From the NCBI RefSeq assembly GCF_022133705.1, contig NZ_JAKNHJ010000001.1, positions 62,001-126,000 on the forward strand: 64,000 nt of DNA. Reading direction: 5' to 3'. Position 1 is the stretch's first letter; each line of letters opens with the position of its first letter. A program made the translations under genes and the position numbers. Source of the stretch: Varibaculum cambriense (GTDB taxonomy: Bacteria > Actinomycetota > Actinomycetes > Actinomycetales > Actinomycetaceae). Below the pieces are notes generated by a model. It was given only the letters and a program-made list of their open reading frames with translations, did not search any database and was not told where the DNA came from. This document shows, piece by piece, positions 47,420 through 56,197 of this stretch.

Positions 47420-48286
47420 ATGAGTGAAGAACTATCTGAACGCGAGGAAGCGACAGAAAACCTAGTTTCTGAGGAGGAACTAACGGAGGGCGAGACCGGA
47501 GGGCAGGCTCAAGAAATTGACCTGTCATCACCGGAAGGACGCTATCTGGCCAGGTCGAAGTCTTTTGTCTCCCGGGCACGTCAGCTTAGCGATTCTTTGC
47601 AACATACTTGGGATGCTCATGCCGGCGACTATGTAGTAGCGGTACCTGTCGGTGCTGGGCATACCGCGGTGGCCGAGGACGCGAAACCCTTATCGTTTAA
47701 ACGTCTTTTTGATCGCAACGCGGTGGTGCGCCTGGAAATTGGTACTGGTAACGGGGATCAGATCGTGTCTGCAGCGGTATCGCATCCTGATCGGGACTAT
47801 ATCGGGTTCGAAGTTTACCGCCCGGGGGTAGCGCAAACCGTGTCGAAAGCAGTTAAAGCCGGGGTGGATAACCTGCGGATTATTGAGGCTGACGCGGCGC
47901 AAGCTTTACCGATTCTGTTTCAAGAAGCCTCCTTGGATGAGGTGTGGACTTTCTTCCCGGATCCGTGGCGCAAAACTAAGCACCATAAACGGCGTTTAGT
48001 GCAGGCCGAATTTGCGCAAACAGTGGCGCGAGTACTGCGTCCTGGGGGAGTATGGCGCCTGGCCACCGATTGGTCGGATTATGCCTTCCAAATGCGGGAC
48101 GTTATTGAGGATTCCTGCGATTTTGAGAATCCCTATGCTGGGGTTAATCCTCATGAGGAAGATCCCGATCCGGGGCGCGGCGGTTTTGCCCCGCGTTGGG
48201 AAGGACGCGTAATGACCAAGTTTGAGCGTCGCGCCATCGATGCGGGACGAGAAGTGTTCGACTTGGTGGCGCAGCGGCTTTCGTGA
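47420..48286 (+). CDS. trmB: tRNA (guanine-N7-)-methyltransferase
   Basis: A 288-residue SAM-dependent enzyme that makes m7G46 in tRNA. The SAM loop is LEIGTGNGDQIV; the catalytic/tRNA region reads FFPDPWRKTKHHKRRLVQ. The first 55 residues are an acidic, low-complexity extension (many Glu). Its stop overlaps the hemW GTG by 4 bp. Confidence 0.95.
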   Translation: MSEELSEREEATENLVSEEELTEGETGGQAQEIDLSSPEGRYLARSKSFVSRARQLSDSLQHTWDAHAGDYVVAVPVGAGHTAVAEDAKPLSFKRLFDRNAVVRLEIGTGNGDQIVSAAVSHPDRDYIGFEVYRPGVAQTVSKAVKAGVDNLRIIEADAAQALPILFQEASLDEVWTFFPDPWRKTKHHKRRLVQAEFAQTVARVLRPGGVWRLATDWSDYAFQMRDVIEDSCDFENPYAGVNPHEEDPDPGRGGFAPRWEGRVMTKFERRAIDAGREVFDLVAQRLS

Positions 48287-49590
48287 GCGGCACCGCCAAG
48301 CTTAAAGAGCTTTTTTCCGCAGCTAATGAGGGCGGTGGGCGCTTACACTCGCTTCCGGTAGCGGGAAAGGACGCGGCACACGCTGATTCGGGTCAGCAGG
48401 AGGCCGGCTTCGCGGTCTATATTCATGTGCCATTTTGCCGGGTGCGCTGCGGGTACTGTGACTTCAATACCTATGTGAACGGTTTTGGAGCTGGCGCCGA
48501 CCGAGCAAGCTACCATGATTCGGCACGCCGTGAGCTGGCGCTGGCCGCGCAGTTTTTGCGCGAACATAAGCTAGTTCCACCCCCGGCGTACTCGGTTTAT
48601 TTCGGAGGCGGTACCCCCACCCTGCTAAGCGTGAGGGCGCTGCGGGAACTCCTGGAGGATGTAGTCAGTACCTGGGGAGTAGCTCCGGGCGCCGAGGTAT
48701 CGATTGAAGCTAACCCGGACACGATAACTGACCAGGTAGCGCAGGAACTAGCCGCCAGTGGATTCACCCGCGTGTCCCTGGGAATGCAATCGGCGGTGCC
48801 GCAAGTATTGGCGACTTTGGAGCGGACTCATCGCCCGGAAAATCTTCCCCAGGCAGTAGCCGCGCTGCGGCGAGCCGGCCTCGCGGTGTCCCTGGATTTG
48901 ATTTACGGGACTCCCGGGGAGTCTAAAGCGGATTGGGAAGCCTCGCTGCAGGCAGCCTTAGCTTTAGAAGTTGACCATATTAGCGCCTACTCTTTGGTGA
49001 TTGAGCCCGGTACCAAGATGTATGCCCAGGTGGAGCGGGGGCAACTGTCTCCGATTGATCCTGATAGTCAGGCAGAAAAATATGAAATGGCGGACTCACT
49101 GCTAAAAGCGGCGGGTTTTAAGTGGTATGAAATCTCAAATTGGGCAAGGCAGCTAGATACCGAAGTATTCCCGAGCCCGAAGATTCCCGATGCTACTTAT
49201 TTGGCAAATGTATCGCGGCATAACCTGGCTTATTGGCGGGACTGGAATTGGTGGGGGATTGGGCCGGGCGCGCATTCTCATCTCGGCCAGGTGCGCTGGT
49301 GGAACTGGAAACATCCCCGTGGCTACGCAAGGAGCGTAGCCACGGGTGACCTTCCAGTTCAAGATGGGGAAGTGGTCGCTGCGGACAGCCGGGAACTGGA
49401 GCGGATCATGTTGGGGCTGCGCACCGCTGCAGGAGTAAAAAGTTTGCGCGCAGAGGAACGAGCCGAGTTACCGGTGCTGGTGGCAAAAGGATATCTTGAA
49501 GAAGAGGCGGCGCGCCGCGGCGAAGCGATATTAACCTTGCGGGGGCGTCTAATGGCTGACTATGTTACTGGCCAGCTATTGGGCTGGTAA
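48283..49590 (+). CDS. hemW: Radical SAM heme chaperone HemW / coproporphyrinogen III oxidase-like
   Basis: A 435-residue radical SAM protein. The [4Fe-4S] Cys are C52-x3-C56-x2-C59 in PFCRVRCGYCDFN. YFGGGTPTLL and SIEANPD belong to the SAM core. HemW proteins have this CxxxCxxC without the extra Cys of HemN and insert heme into proteins rather than oxidising porphyrinogen. A perfect 13-bp hairpin lies inside the gene at 49316-49346. GTG start overlaps trmB. Confidence 0.93.
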   Translation: MSGTAKLKELFSAANEGGGRLHSLPVAGKDAAHADSGQQEAGFAVYIHVPFCRVRCGYCDFNTYVNGFGAGADRASYHDSARRELALAAQFLREHKLVPPPAYSVYFGGGTPTLLSVRALRELLEDVVSTWGVAPGAEVSIEANPDTITDQVAQELAASGFTRVSLGMQSAVPQVLATLERTHRPENLPQAVAALRRAGLAVSLDLIYGTPGESKADWEASLQAALALEVDHISAYSLVIEPGTKMYAQVERGQLSPIDPDSQAEKYEMADSLLKAAGFKWYEISNWARQLDTEVFPSPKIPDATYLANVSRHNLAYWRDWNWWGIGPGAHSHLGQVRWWNWKHPRGYARSVATGDLPVQDGEVVAADSRELERIMLGLRTAAGVKSLRAEERAELPVLVAKGYLEEEAARRGEAILTLRGRLMADYVTGQLLGW

Positions 49591-49591
49591 G

Positions 49592-50479
49592 TTAGCGGGT
49601 GCCGGCGGCGGTAACGAAATCGATTAGTGATTCTACCGGCCCTAAAAGACCGGGTTCCAGATCCCGCCAGTCGCGTACTTGCCGCAAAATATGTTTCCAA
49701 CCCTGAGCGATATCCGCCTGGTTTGCTGCCGGTAAGCCCAAGGCCTGTAGGCTACCCACCTTAATATCGCTGCCGCGCGGCACTGGTGGCCAAGAATCCA
49801 GCCCCACTCGCTGCGGTTTTACTGCCTGCCACACGTCTACAAACGGATGCCCCGCAATCGCGACTGCGTCCTCGCCAAAAGTTTCGATACAGTGCTGGGC
49901 GATACGCGACTCTTTAGAGCCGGGCACCAGGTGATCCACTAAGGCTCCGATTCTTGTCCGCGGGGTAGGAGCGAACTCTTCCAGCCGCTCTGGAAGATGA
50001 TCCACCCCGTCCAGGATTTCTACCACTACCCCCAGCTCGCGCAGGTCATCGCCCCAGACATGTTCTACTAGCTCCGCATCATGGCGTCCTTCTACCCAAA
50101 TCCGGGATGCCCGCGCTACTCGCGCCCGACGTTTACCGTCCTGCGGGGCGCGCCGCGAACCGGAATTAGTGGCGGCACGACCGCTCGCCAACTTAGGATC
50201 CTTGTCGTTTTTCACTTTAGGTGCGGGAGCTCGCAGCTCAACCGGTTTCCCGTCAATCCAAAAACCGGCTCCTAGCGGAAAAGCCCGCACTTTGCCGCGC
50301 CGATCCTCCAGCTCCACCAGATACATGCCCCCAGATTTGTAACAGCGCAAGACCGCGCCTACAAAACCGGTCATCACATCCTCAACTACCAGGCCGCGGG
50401 TAGCAGCAACCGGGCGGGAAGCCGGGAGCTTGCGCCAATTATCGTTAGCAAGGACGTCTTTTCCGTAGCGATCAAACAC
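49592..50479 (-). CDS. DUF3097 family protein
   Basis: A 295-residue actinobacterial protein of the DUF3097 family: N-terminal FDRYGKDVLANDNWR and a small barrel-like region MTGFVGAVLRCYKSGGMYLVELEDRRGKVR, then the conserved IWVEGRHDAELVEHVWGDDLRELGVVVE, which resembles a Toprim-like fold, and GHPFVDVWQAVKP. Function is unknown. The GTG at 50479 is preceded by TATAGT (complement of 50486-50491) at exactly leaderless spacing. It is convergent with hemW, whose stop is 1 bp away. Confidence 0.88.
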   Translation of the reverse strand: MFDRYGKDVLANDNWRKLPASRPVAATRGLVVEDVMTGFVGAVLRCYKSGGMYLVELEDRRGKVRAFPLGAGFWIDGKPVELRAPAPKVKNDKDPKLASGRAATNSGSRRAPQDGKRRARVARASRIWVEGRHDAELVEHVWGDDLRELGVVVEILDGVDHLPERLEEFAPTPRTRIGALVDHLVPGSKESRIAQHCIETFGEDAVAIAGHPFVDVWQAVKPQRVGLDSWPPVPRGSDIKVGSLQALGLPAANQADIAQGWKHILRQVRDWRDLEPGLLGPVESLIDFVTAAGTR

Positions 50480-50501
50480 GCCCTAACTATAGGGGAAAAC
50501 C

Positions 50502-51305
50502 TTAGGCGCTACAGCAGACCGCTCCGGCAGAGTCCTCAGATTCGCTACTGCCCGAATAGTTAGGATCCAAAGCTGCTGCTTCTTCGGGACTGACCCAAGC
50601 CGGCAATTTGCTTAAGCGAGAAAGATATTCGCTAATGGCCTCGAAATCACACAACATTTCGGGAGCAGACGAAGATAGCACTTGGAAAACCACAAAGGCC
50701 CGAATATCGCTTTCGACGGGCTGCTCACCAGTAAGGAACGAATTTTCCCGCAACATTTCTTCCAAGCGTTCCAAAGCCAGTGAAAAGTTCCGCCGGGTTT
50801 GTCCGTCAGCTTCTCCATGAGAAACTGCCCAGGAAGGGCTAACTAACTGCTTATTTAGCCAAGCATCGAGGGCATCAAGTTTTGCCCGCTCAGCTGCCGG
50901 ATACAAATCCGGGGCTTCAAAATGAGTAAAAGGTTTCCAAGCGGTGCAAAAATCGAGCAGCATATCGGCGGACTCGGTAGCCACAATCTGGTTATCGCGC
51001 TGGGAATCTAGTATCACCGGCACGGTTTGCGGATCATCAGGCTCAAAATTGGGTTGGCGGCGATATAGCTCGCGCGCTGAACGCACCATTAGCAGCGGGT
51101 CATAGGAATAGCCATCCCGAATAAACTCGAAACCATCCGGGCCCGATCCGGTAGCATAACGTACCCCGATCGCAGCCTCTAAACCTAAAAGCCGCCGCGC
51201 AATGGTCACCCGGCGGCAATAGGGGCAGGCGGGAGAAACAACTAGCAGGTAGCGGCCGGCCTGTACCGGTAACTCTTCGCTACCAAAACGATAATTCGGG
51301 ATCAT
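50502..51305 (-). CDS. Glutathionyl-hydroquinone reductase-like (Xi-class GST fold) protein
   Basis: A 267-residue protein with an N-terminal thioredoxin-like domain (active-site CPYC in SPACPYCRR) and a C-terminal all-helical GST domain (FLTGEQPVESDIRAF). Xi-class enzymes normally have CPW; a CPYC site resembles glutaredoxin. Most actinobacteria use mycothiol rather than glutathione, so the cosubstrate is uncertain. The C-terminus ends in Cys-Cys-Ser-Ala. ATG 51305 has AGGAG 6 nt upstream and is preferred over TTG 51311. It is divergent from the riboflavin operon. Confidence 0.83.
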   Translation of the reverse strand: MIPNYRFGSEELPVQAGRYLLVVSPACPYCRRVTIARRLLGLEAAIGVRYATGSGPDGFEFIRDGYSYDPLLMVRSARELYRRQPNFEPDDPQTVPVILDSQRDNQIVATESADMLLDFCTAWKPFTHFEAPDLYPAAERAKLDALDAWLNKQLVSPSWAVSHGEADGQTRRNFSLALERLEEMLRENSFLTGEQPVESDIRAFVVFQVLSSSAPEMLCDFEAISEYLSRLSKLPAWVSPEEAAALDPNYSGSSESEDSAGAVCCSA

Positions 51306-51402
51306 GAACAACTCCTGTTCTCTACGCTAGTTCCATTATCGCAAATGCAGGGCGCCCTCGCGCGCTGAGCGAATCGAGTCAAAATGTGGCATAATAAACG
51401 GG

Positions 51403-51520
51403 TGCTCCGGGGTCGGTGAAAATCCGAACCGGCGGTAAAGTCCGCGACCCGCTCACTATGGGCGGCTGAACCGGTGAAATTCCGGTACCGACGGTTATAG
51501 TCCGGATGAGAGGCAGCACG
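51403..51520 (+). promoter_or_regulatory. FMN riboswitch (RFN element)
   Basis: The conserved blocks ACCGGCGGTAAAGTCCGCGA, CCGGTGAAATTCCGGTACCG and ACGGTTATAGTCCGGATG are present in order. This aptamer binds FMN and turns down riboflavin genes. CATAAT at 51390-51395 is a plausible -10. The expression platform is at 51558-51591. Confidence 0.97.
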
Positions 51521-51557
51521 GGCAGTTATGCCATCATGGCGTCTGCGCGCGCCCACG

Positions 51558-51591
51558 CCTCCTCGGAACACTATATTGGCGAGGAGGATTT
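51558..51591 (+). promoter_or_regulatory. Riboswitch expression platform sequestering the ribD ribosome site
   Basis: CCTCCTCG (51558-51565) pairs perfectly with CGAGGAGG (51580-51587), which contains the ribD Shine-Dalgarno GAGGAGG; ATTTTTATT follows. The hairpin can block initiation at TTG 51595, and the short U-run could add weak termination. Confidence 0.8.
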
Positions 51592-51594
51592 TTA

Positions 51595-52659
51595 TTGGCG
51601 CTTTCAATGCCCACTAAAGCTGCGCTCACTCACGGTCTCGCGGCCGCCAGTAAAGCTGCCCTCCAAGGCCCTAGAACTGGAGGAAATCCCCAGGTGGGCT
51701 GCGCTATTCTTTCTCCCGCCGGCAGGATATTGTCAATGGGGTATCACCGGGGAGCCGGAAGCGCCCACGCCGAAGTAGACGCCCTTGCGAACTTGAAAGA
51801 GGATACCGGATCTGCTCCCCTGACCGCGGTAGTCACTCTGGAGCCTTGCAACCATAGCGGTAAAACTCCTCCCTGTACCCGTGCCCTGATTGAAGCAGGG
51901 ATTAAAAATGTAATCTGGGCAGCCGATGACCCTAACCCGAAAGCTGCTGGCGGCGGGGAATATCTGAGCAGCCAGGGGATTAACGCTATGCCCGCTAGTG
52001 AAGTGGGAATAGATGAAGACGTCCTCGCGAAGGCACAGGAAGTTAGCGCCCACTGGGTGCTGGCCACCCGGCGTGGCCGCCCCTGGACGATTGCGAAAGT
52101 AGCGCAGACTCTGGACGGGTATTGCGCCGCTAAGGACGGATCTAGTCAGTGGATTACTAACCGGCTCTCGCGTGCCTATGCGCACCGGATTCGATCCAGC
52201 GTGGATGTGATTATTGCCGGCACCGGTACCGTCCTTGCTGATAATCCCCAGCTATCGGCGCGTCTAGCCGATGGTCGCGAGCTCCCGCAGCAGTCGCGCC
52301 CCCTGGTGGTGGGCAAGCGCGAGATTCCCGCAGATTTTTATCTGACCGGCAAAGCGGAACAGGCACGCACCCATGACCTAAAGGCGGTGCTAGAAAGCTG
52401 CTACCAACGCGGAGAGATTTTTGCGCTCCTGGAGGGCGGACCTACCTTGGTAACCGCGGCACTAAAGGCTGGCCTGGTCGATGAGCTGCATGTCTACCTG
52501 GCTCCTCGGCTACTGGGAGAAGGGCGCAAAGGGATAGGCGACTTGGGGATTAACGCTTTGACCAGTTCCCTGGATTTCCAATTGCAACAGGTTAAAGAAT
52601 TAGGCGGAGATGTTTTCTTGGCGTTAGAAAAGGAAGGGGCGTCATGTTTACCGGACTAA
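51595..52659 (+). CDS. ribD: Bifunctional riboflavin deaminase/reductase RibD
   Basis: A 354-residue fusion. The N-terminal deaminase has the zinc site H-A-E-V and P-C-N-H-S-G-K-T-P-P-C. The C-terminal reductase (from about 150, RRGRPWTIAKVAQTLDG) reduces the ribosylamino intermediate with NADPH. The start is TTG 51595, 7 nt after GAGGAGG. The end overlaps ribE by 16 bp, so translation is coupled. Confidence 0.95.
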   Translation: MALSMPTKAALTHGLAAASKAALQGPRTGGNPQVGCAILSPAGRILSMGYHRGAGSAHAEVDALANLKEDTGSAPLTAVVTLEPCNHSGKTPPCTRALIEAGIKNVIWAADDPNPKAAGGGEYLSSQGINAMPASEVGIDEDVLAKAQEVSAHWVLATRRGRPWTIAKVAQTLDGYCAAKDGSSQWITNRLSRAYAHRIRSSVDVIIAGTGTVLADNPQLSARLADGRELPQQSRPLVVGKREIPADFYLTGKAEQARTHDLKAVLESCYQRGEIFALLEGGPTLVTAALKAGLVDELHVYLAPRLLGEGRKGIGDLGINALTSSLDFQLQQVKELGGDVFLALEKEGASCLPD

Positions 52660-53237
52660 TAGCAGAGGTCGGGACGATTAAATCCCTAAAGAAGCAAGAA
52701 ACAGACCTCGAAATTGGGATTTCTTGCACTTTCGCCTCCGAGCTGTCCCCGGGAGAATCGGTGGCTACCTCCGGGATTTGCCTGACCGTGACCCGGGTCG
52801 AAGGCGATACTTTCTATGCCTACGCCATGCCGGAAACCGTAAGGCTCACCACTTTGGGGCAAAAACGCCTTGGCGAGGGGGTTAACCTGGAGCGCGCCCT
52901 CCTCCCGACAGATCGCTTAGGGGGACACCTGGTCGCCGGGCATATTGACGGTACCGGCACGGTAACTTCCCTAGAGGAAGGGCAGCGTTGGCAAGAGCTA
53001 CAGATTTCTGCTCCGCCCTCATTAATGCCCCAGATCGCGCGGAAAGGATCGATTGCGATCGACGGAGTGTCTCTAACCGTAACCGCGGTGGGTGCGGACT
53101 ATTTCCGGGTCGCAATCATCCCCGTCACCCGGGATAACACTACTTTAGGGACGCTTTCGGCCGGCTCTTTAGTCAACTTAGAGACTGACCAGATAGCGAA
53201 ATACGTGGAACGTCTACTGGAGGGGAGTAAAAACTAA
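52644..53237 (+). CDS. ribE: Riboflavin synthase alpha subunit
   Basis: A 197-residue protein of two similar beta-barrel halves, with MFTGLIAEVGTI at the start, the GICLTVT and GVSLTVT repeat signatures and GGHLVAGHIDGTG. It dismutates two lumazines to riboflavin. Length is normal. The stop overlaps the ribBA start by 1 nt. Confidence 0.96.
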   Translation: MFTGLIAEVGTIKSLKKQETDLEIGISCTFASELSPGESVATSGICLTVTRVEGDTFYAYAMPETVRLTTLGQKRLGEGVNLERALLPTDRLGGHLVAGHIDGTGTVTSLEEGQRWQELQISAPPSLMPQIARKGSIAIDGVSLTVTAVGADYFRVAIIPVTRDNTTLGTLSAGSLVNLETDQIAKYVERLLEGSKN

Positions 53238-54481
53238 TGAGTGACTTGGCGAAGTTATTTGAGCGGGTCAGCGCAGCACTGCGGGCAGGAAAACCCGTTT
53301 TGGTAGCGGATTCGAAAGACCGGGAAAATGAAGTTGACGCGATTGTTAGCGCCCAAACAGTTACCTCCGAGTGGATGGGGTGGATGGTGCGTTACACCTC
53401 CGGTTATATTTGCGCCCCCATGCCGGCCGAACGTGCAGATTTGCTGGGATTGCCGATTCAATGGCCAGCCAATCAAGATCAGCTGCGCACCTGTTACACC
53501 GTTTCCTGTGATGCCGCAAGGGGAGTGACCACCGGGATATCAGCTGCGGATCGCCGTACCACTTTGCGGGCTTTAGCCAACCCTCAGGCCAGCAGTGAAG
53601 ATTTGGTGCGTCCCGGACATATTTTGCCGCTGCGGGCGCGCAGTGGCGGGATTTTTACCCGGGCAGGACATACCGAGGCGGCAGTTGATCTCATGGAGCT
53701 AGCAGACCTGTCTCCGGTAGCCGCCATCGGGGAAATGGTTCACGATGACGGTTCTATGGCTCGCTACCGGGACTGCCCGGCAATCGCAGAAAAGTTTGAC
53801 CTGGAACTAATTACAATCGCCGAGCTGAAAGAGTTTTTATCCCAGGAAAAACCACAGGTAGAGTCGGATAAGATCACCCGGGTTACCGAAATCGCCAGCG
53901 CCAAACTTCCCACGCAATTTGGGGATTTTACGGTGCGTGCTTATCAGGATTCTGAACTAGGCACAGTGCATATGGCGCTGATCTCCGAAAAGACTGCAGA
54001 GTCGACCGCTTTGGTGCGGATTCATTCCGAATGTCTGACCGGGGAAGCTTTCGGCTCGCTGCGCTGCGATTGCGGGCCGCAGCTACAGCAAGCGATGAGG
54101 CAGGTAGCAGCCGAGGGCGGCGCGATTATTTATCTGCGCGGTCAAGAAGGACGCGGGATTGGGCTGAGCGAAAAAATTAAAGCCTATGCTCTGCAGGATC
54201 AAGGACGCGATACTGCTCAGGCTAATCTTGATTTGGGATGGCCGGTTGACCTGCGTGAATATGGGGCGGCGGCCGCTATCTTACGGGATCTGCAGCTACT
54301 TAATATCCGTTTGCTGACCAACAATCCGCAAAAGGCGCTGCTTAGTCAAGATGGGATTGAAGTAGAGGAAACCGTACCGCTAGAAGTCGGGATCGATCCG
54401 CACAATATCGAGTATTTACGTACCAAACAGCGGCTGGGACATACCTTCCATAATCTCGACAATTTCGTGGCTAAGGAATAG
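53237..54481 (+). CDS. ribBA: Bifunctional DHBP synthase / GTP cyclohydrolase II
   Basis: A 414-residue fusion. The N-terminal half aligns with 3,4-dihydroxy-2-butanone-4-phosphate synthase (TSGYICAPM, TTGISAADRR, RPGHILPLRA, GHTEAAVDL). The acidic metal loop reads RENEVD where the family has RENEGD. The C-terminal half is GTP cyclohydrolase II with zinc Cys in CLTGEAFGSLRCDCGPQ and RGQEGRGIGL. It supplies both precursors of lumazine. The unusual loop may lower DHBP synthase activity or be tolerated. Confidence 0.94.
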   Translation: MSDLAKLFERVSAALRAGKPVLVADSKDRENEVDAIVSAQTVTSEWMGWMVRYTSGYICAPMPAERADLLGLPIQWPANQDQLRTCYTVSCDAARGVTTGISAADRRTTLRALANPQASSEDLVRPGHILPLRARSGGIFTRAGHTEAAVDLMELADLSPVAAIGEMVHDDGSMARYRDCPAIAEKFDLELITIAELKEFLSQEKPQVESDKITRVTEIASAKLPTQFGDFTVRAYQDSELGTVHMALISEKTAESTALVRIHSECLTGEAFGSLRCDCGPQLQQAMRQVAAEGGAIIYLRGQEGRGIGLSEKIKAYALQDQGRDTAQANLDLGWPVDLREYGAAAAILRDLQLLNIRLLTNNPQKALLSQDGIEVEETVPLEVGIDPHNIEYLRTKQRLGHTFHNLDNFVAKE

Positions 54482-54524
54482 CCGCGGCACCCTAGGGAAA
54501 AACGACTGGTACTGAGGAGGAAGA

Positions 54525-54998
54525 ATGGCTGGAGCAGGAGTTCCCGACTTACATATTGCCGGAGCAGGCAAGAAAGTGGTGATTATCGCTACTCAATGGC
54601 ATGAGCAGGTAATGAAGGGTCTGGTAGCGGGAGCCGAACGCGCCTGTCGGGATGCGAAGGCGGACTGCGAAGTAGTGCGGGTTCCGGGCTCCTTTGAGCT
54701 TCCCTTAGCTGCAAAAGCCTATGCTGAAAGTGGGAAAGCAGACGCCCTGGTTTGTCTGGGAGTAGTTATTCGCGGAGGTACTCCTCATTTTGATTACGTA
54801 TGTGACGCTGCCACCTATGGTCTCACCAAAGTGTCGATTGAATCCCGGATTCCCCTAGGGTTTGGGCTGCTGACCTGTGATAACGAAGAACAAGCCTTGG
54901 ATCGAGCCGGATTGGAATCTTCTAGCGAAGATAAAGGCTACGAGGCCGTACAGGCAGCGTTAGCCATGGTGCAAGTCTTGACGCAGGCTAAAAAGTAA
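54525..54998 (+). CDS. ribH: 6,7-dimethyl-8-ribityllumazine synthase
   Basis: A 157-residue protein with VPGSFELPLAAK, GVVIRGGTPHFDYV (catalytic His) and the family's usual length; it forms icosahedral or pentameric shells. GAGGAGG-like sequence precedes ATG 54525. It ends the riboflavin operon. Region 54999-55068 holds no gene. Confidence 0.96.
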   Translation: MAGAGVPDLHIAGAGKKVVIIATQWHEQVMKGLVAGAERACRDAKADCEVVRVPGSFELPLAAKAYAESGKADALVCLGVVIRGGTPHFDYVCDAATYGLTKVSIESRIPLGFGLLTCDNEEQALDRAGLESSSEDKGYEAVQAALAMVQVLTQAKK

Positions 54999-55068
54999 GC
55001 GCCCTCGTCTTTAGCTTTGCGCGAATCACAGGTTCGAGGTTAATAAGTAGCAGTCAATCAAGGTAGAG

Positions 55069-55095
55069 TTAGCAGTCGAGGCGGCCGAGTGCTGA
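55069..55095. promoter_or_regulatory. CIRCE operator upstream of hrcA-dnaJ
   Basis: TTAGCAGTC, nine bases, then GAGTGCTGA. The CIRCE consensus is TTAGCACTC-N9-GAGTGCTAA, so each arm has one mismatch. It lies 52 bp before hrcA, giving heat-shock autorepression by HrcA. Confidence 0.88.
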
Positions 55096-55147
55096 CAAAG
55101 GTTTTGCTGAGGTTGAGCGCTACGGTTTCTAAGGACAGTGAGGAGAT

Positions 55148-56173
55148 ATGAGCCAGGCAAGTATCCGGCGAGACGACGTGTTGCGAGCTATCGTCACCGA
55201 CTATGTGGAAACCGGTGAACCCGTAGGCTCTAAGGCGTTGGTAGATCGGCATGATTTGCGGGTATCCCCGGCCACGGTGCGCAATGATATGTCGGTGCTG
55301 GAAGAGAAAGGCTATCTTTATCAGCCCCATACCTCTGCTGGGCGAGTACCCACCGAAAAGGGGTATCGCGCCTTCGTGGACCGGATATCAGAGCTCAGCC
55401 CGATTACTAGTGCTCAGCGGCGTGCGATTGAGACTTTTGTTTTAGGAGCCGCTGATTTTGATGAAGTAGTAGCCCGTACCGTTCGGGTTTTAGCCCAGTT
55501 GACCCGGCAATTAGCGGTGGTGCAGTACCCGCATTTTGAACGCAGCGGCCTGCGCCATATCGAGCTAATCCCAGTTGCAGAGTTCAAACTGCTAGTAATC
55601 GTTATCACCAATAGCGGCCGGGTGCAGCAGGCTACTATCGAAACTCGCTATGAGGTTGACTCTGCGAGCGCCCACTCTTTGGCGTTGCTACTAAATTCCA
55701 CTTTAGCGGGAATGGAAGCATCACAAATATCCCAGGTGGAACCAGTATTAATGGCAGGAGCCGCCCCGGAACACCTGGAAGTGATCTCTCAGGTGTTGCC
55801 GATTATTCGCGAGGCACTTACCGGGGAACGCACCGAGAGGATCGTGATGGTAGGGGCGGGAAATTTGGTGCGCTCTAGCCCCGAGTTTTCTAGTTCGATC
55901 GGCTCCATTTTAGATGCCCTGGAAGAGCAAGTAACCTTGCTGCGGCTATTTTCGGAGATTGATCAACAAGATTCGCCAGTTACAGTCACGATTGGCTCCG
56001 AATCAGGCGAGCATTCCCTGTCGGAGACTTCCATTGTGGCAGGGGCTTACGGAGATAAAGAAAGCGGGGTCGCCCATGTCGGGATAGTAGGCCCACAAAG
56101 AATGGACTATCCGCGCGCAATGAGTATTGTTCGTGCGGTTTCGCGGTATTTATCGCGGATGATGACCAGGTAG
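55148..56173 (+). CDS. hrcA: Heat-inducible transcription repressor HrcA
   Basis: A 341-residue repressor with an N-terminal winged helix (VSPATVRNDMSVLEEKGYLYQPHTSAGRVPTEKGYR) and the GAF-like C-terminal domain. It binds CIRCE and is tuned by GroEL. AGGAGAT precedes ATG 55148. dnaJ starts 24 bp downstream. groEL and dnaK are not in the window. Confidence 0.97.
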   Translation: MSQASIRRDDVLRAIVTDYVETGEPVGSKALVDRHDLRVSPATVRNDMSVLEEKGYLYQPHTSAGRVPTEKGYRAFVDRISELSPITSAQRRAIETFVLGAADFDEVVARTVRVLAQLTRQLAVVQYPHFERSGLRHIELIPVAEFKLLVIVITNSGRVQQATIETRYEVDSASAHSLALLLNSTLAGMEASQISQVEPVLMAGAAPEHLEVISQVLPIIREALTGERTERIVMVGAGNLVRSSPEFSSSIGSILDALEEQVTLLRLFSEIDQQDSPVTVTIGSESGEHSLSETSIVAGAYGDKESGVAHVGIVGPQRMDYPRAMSIVRAVSRYLSRMMTR

Positions 56174-56197
56174 ATTAGGAAAGAGGAAAACGGATCC

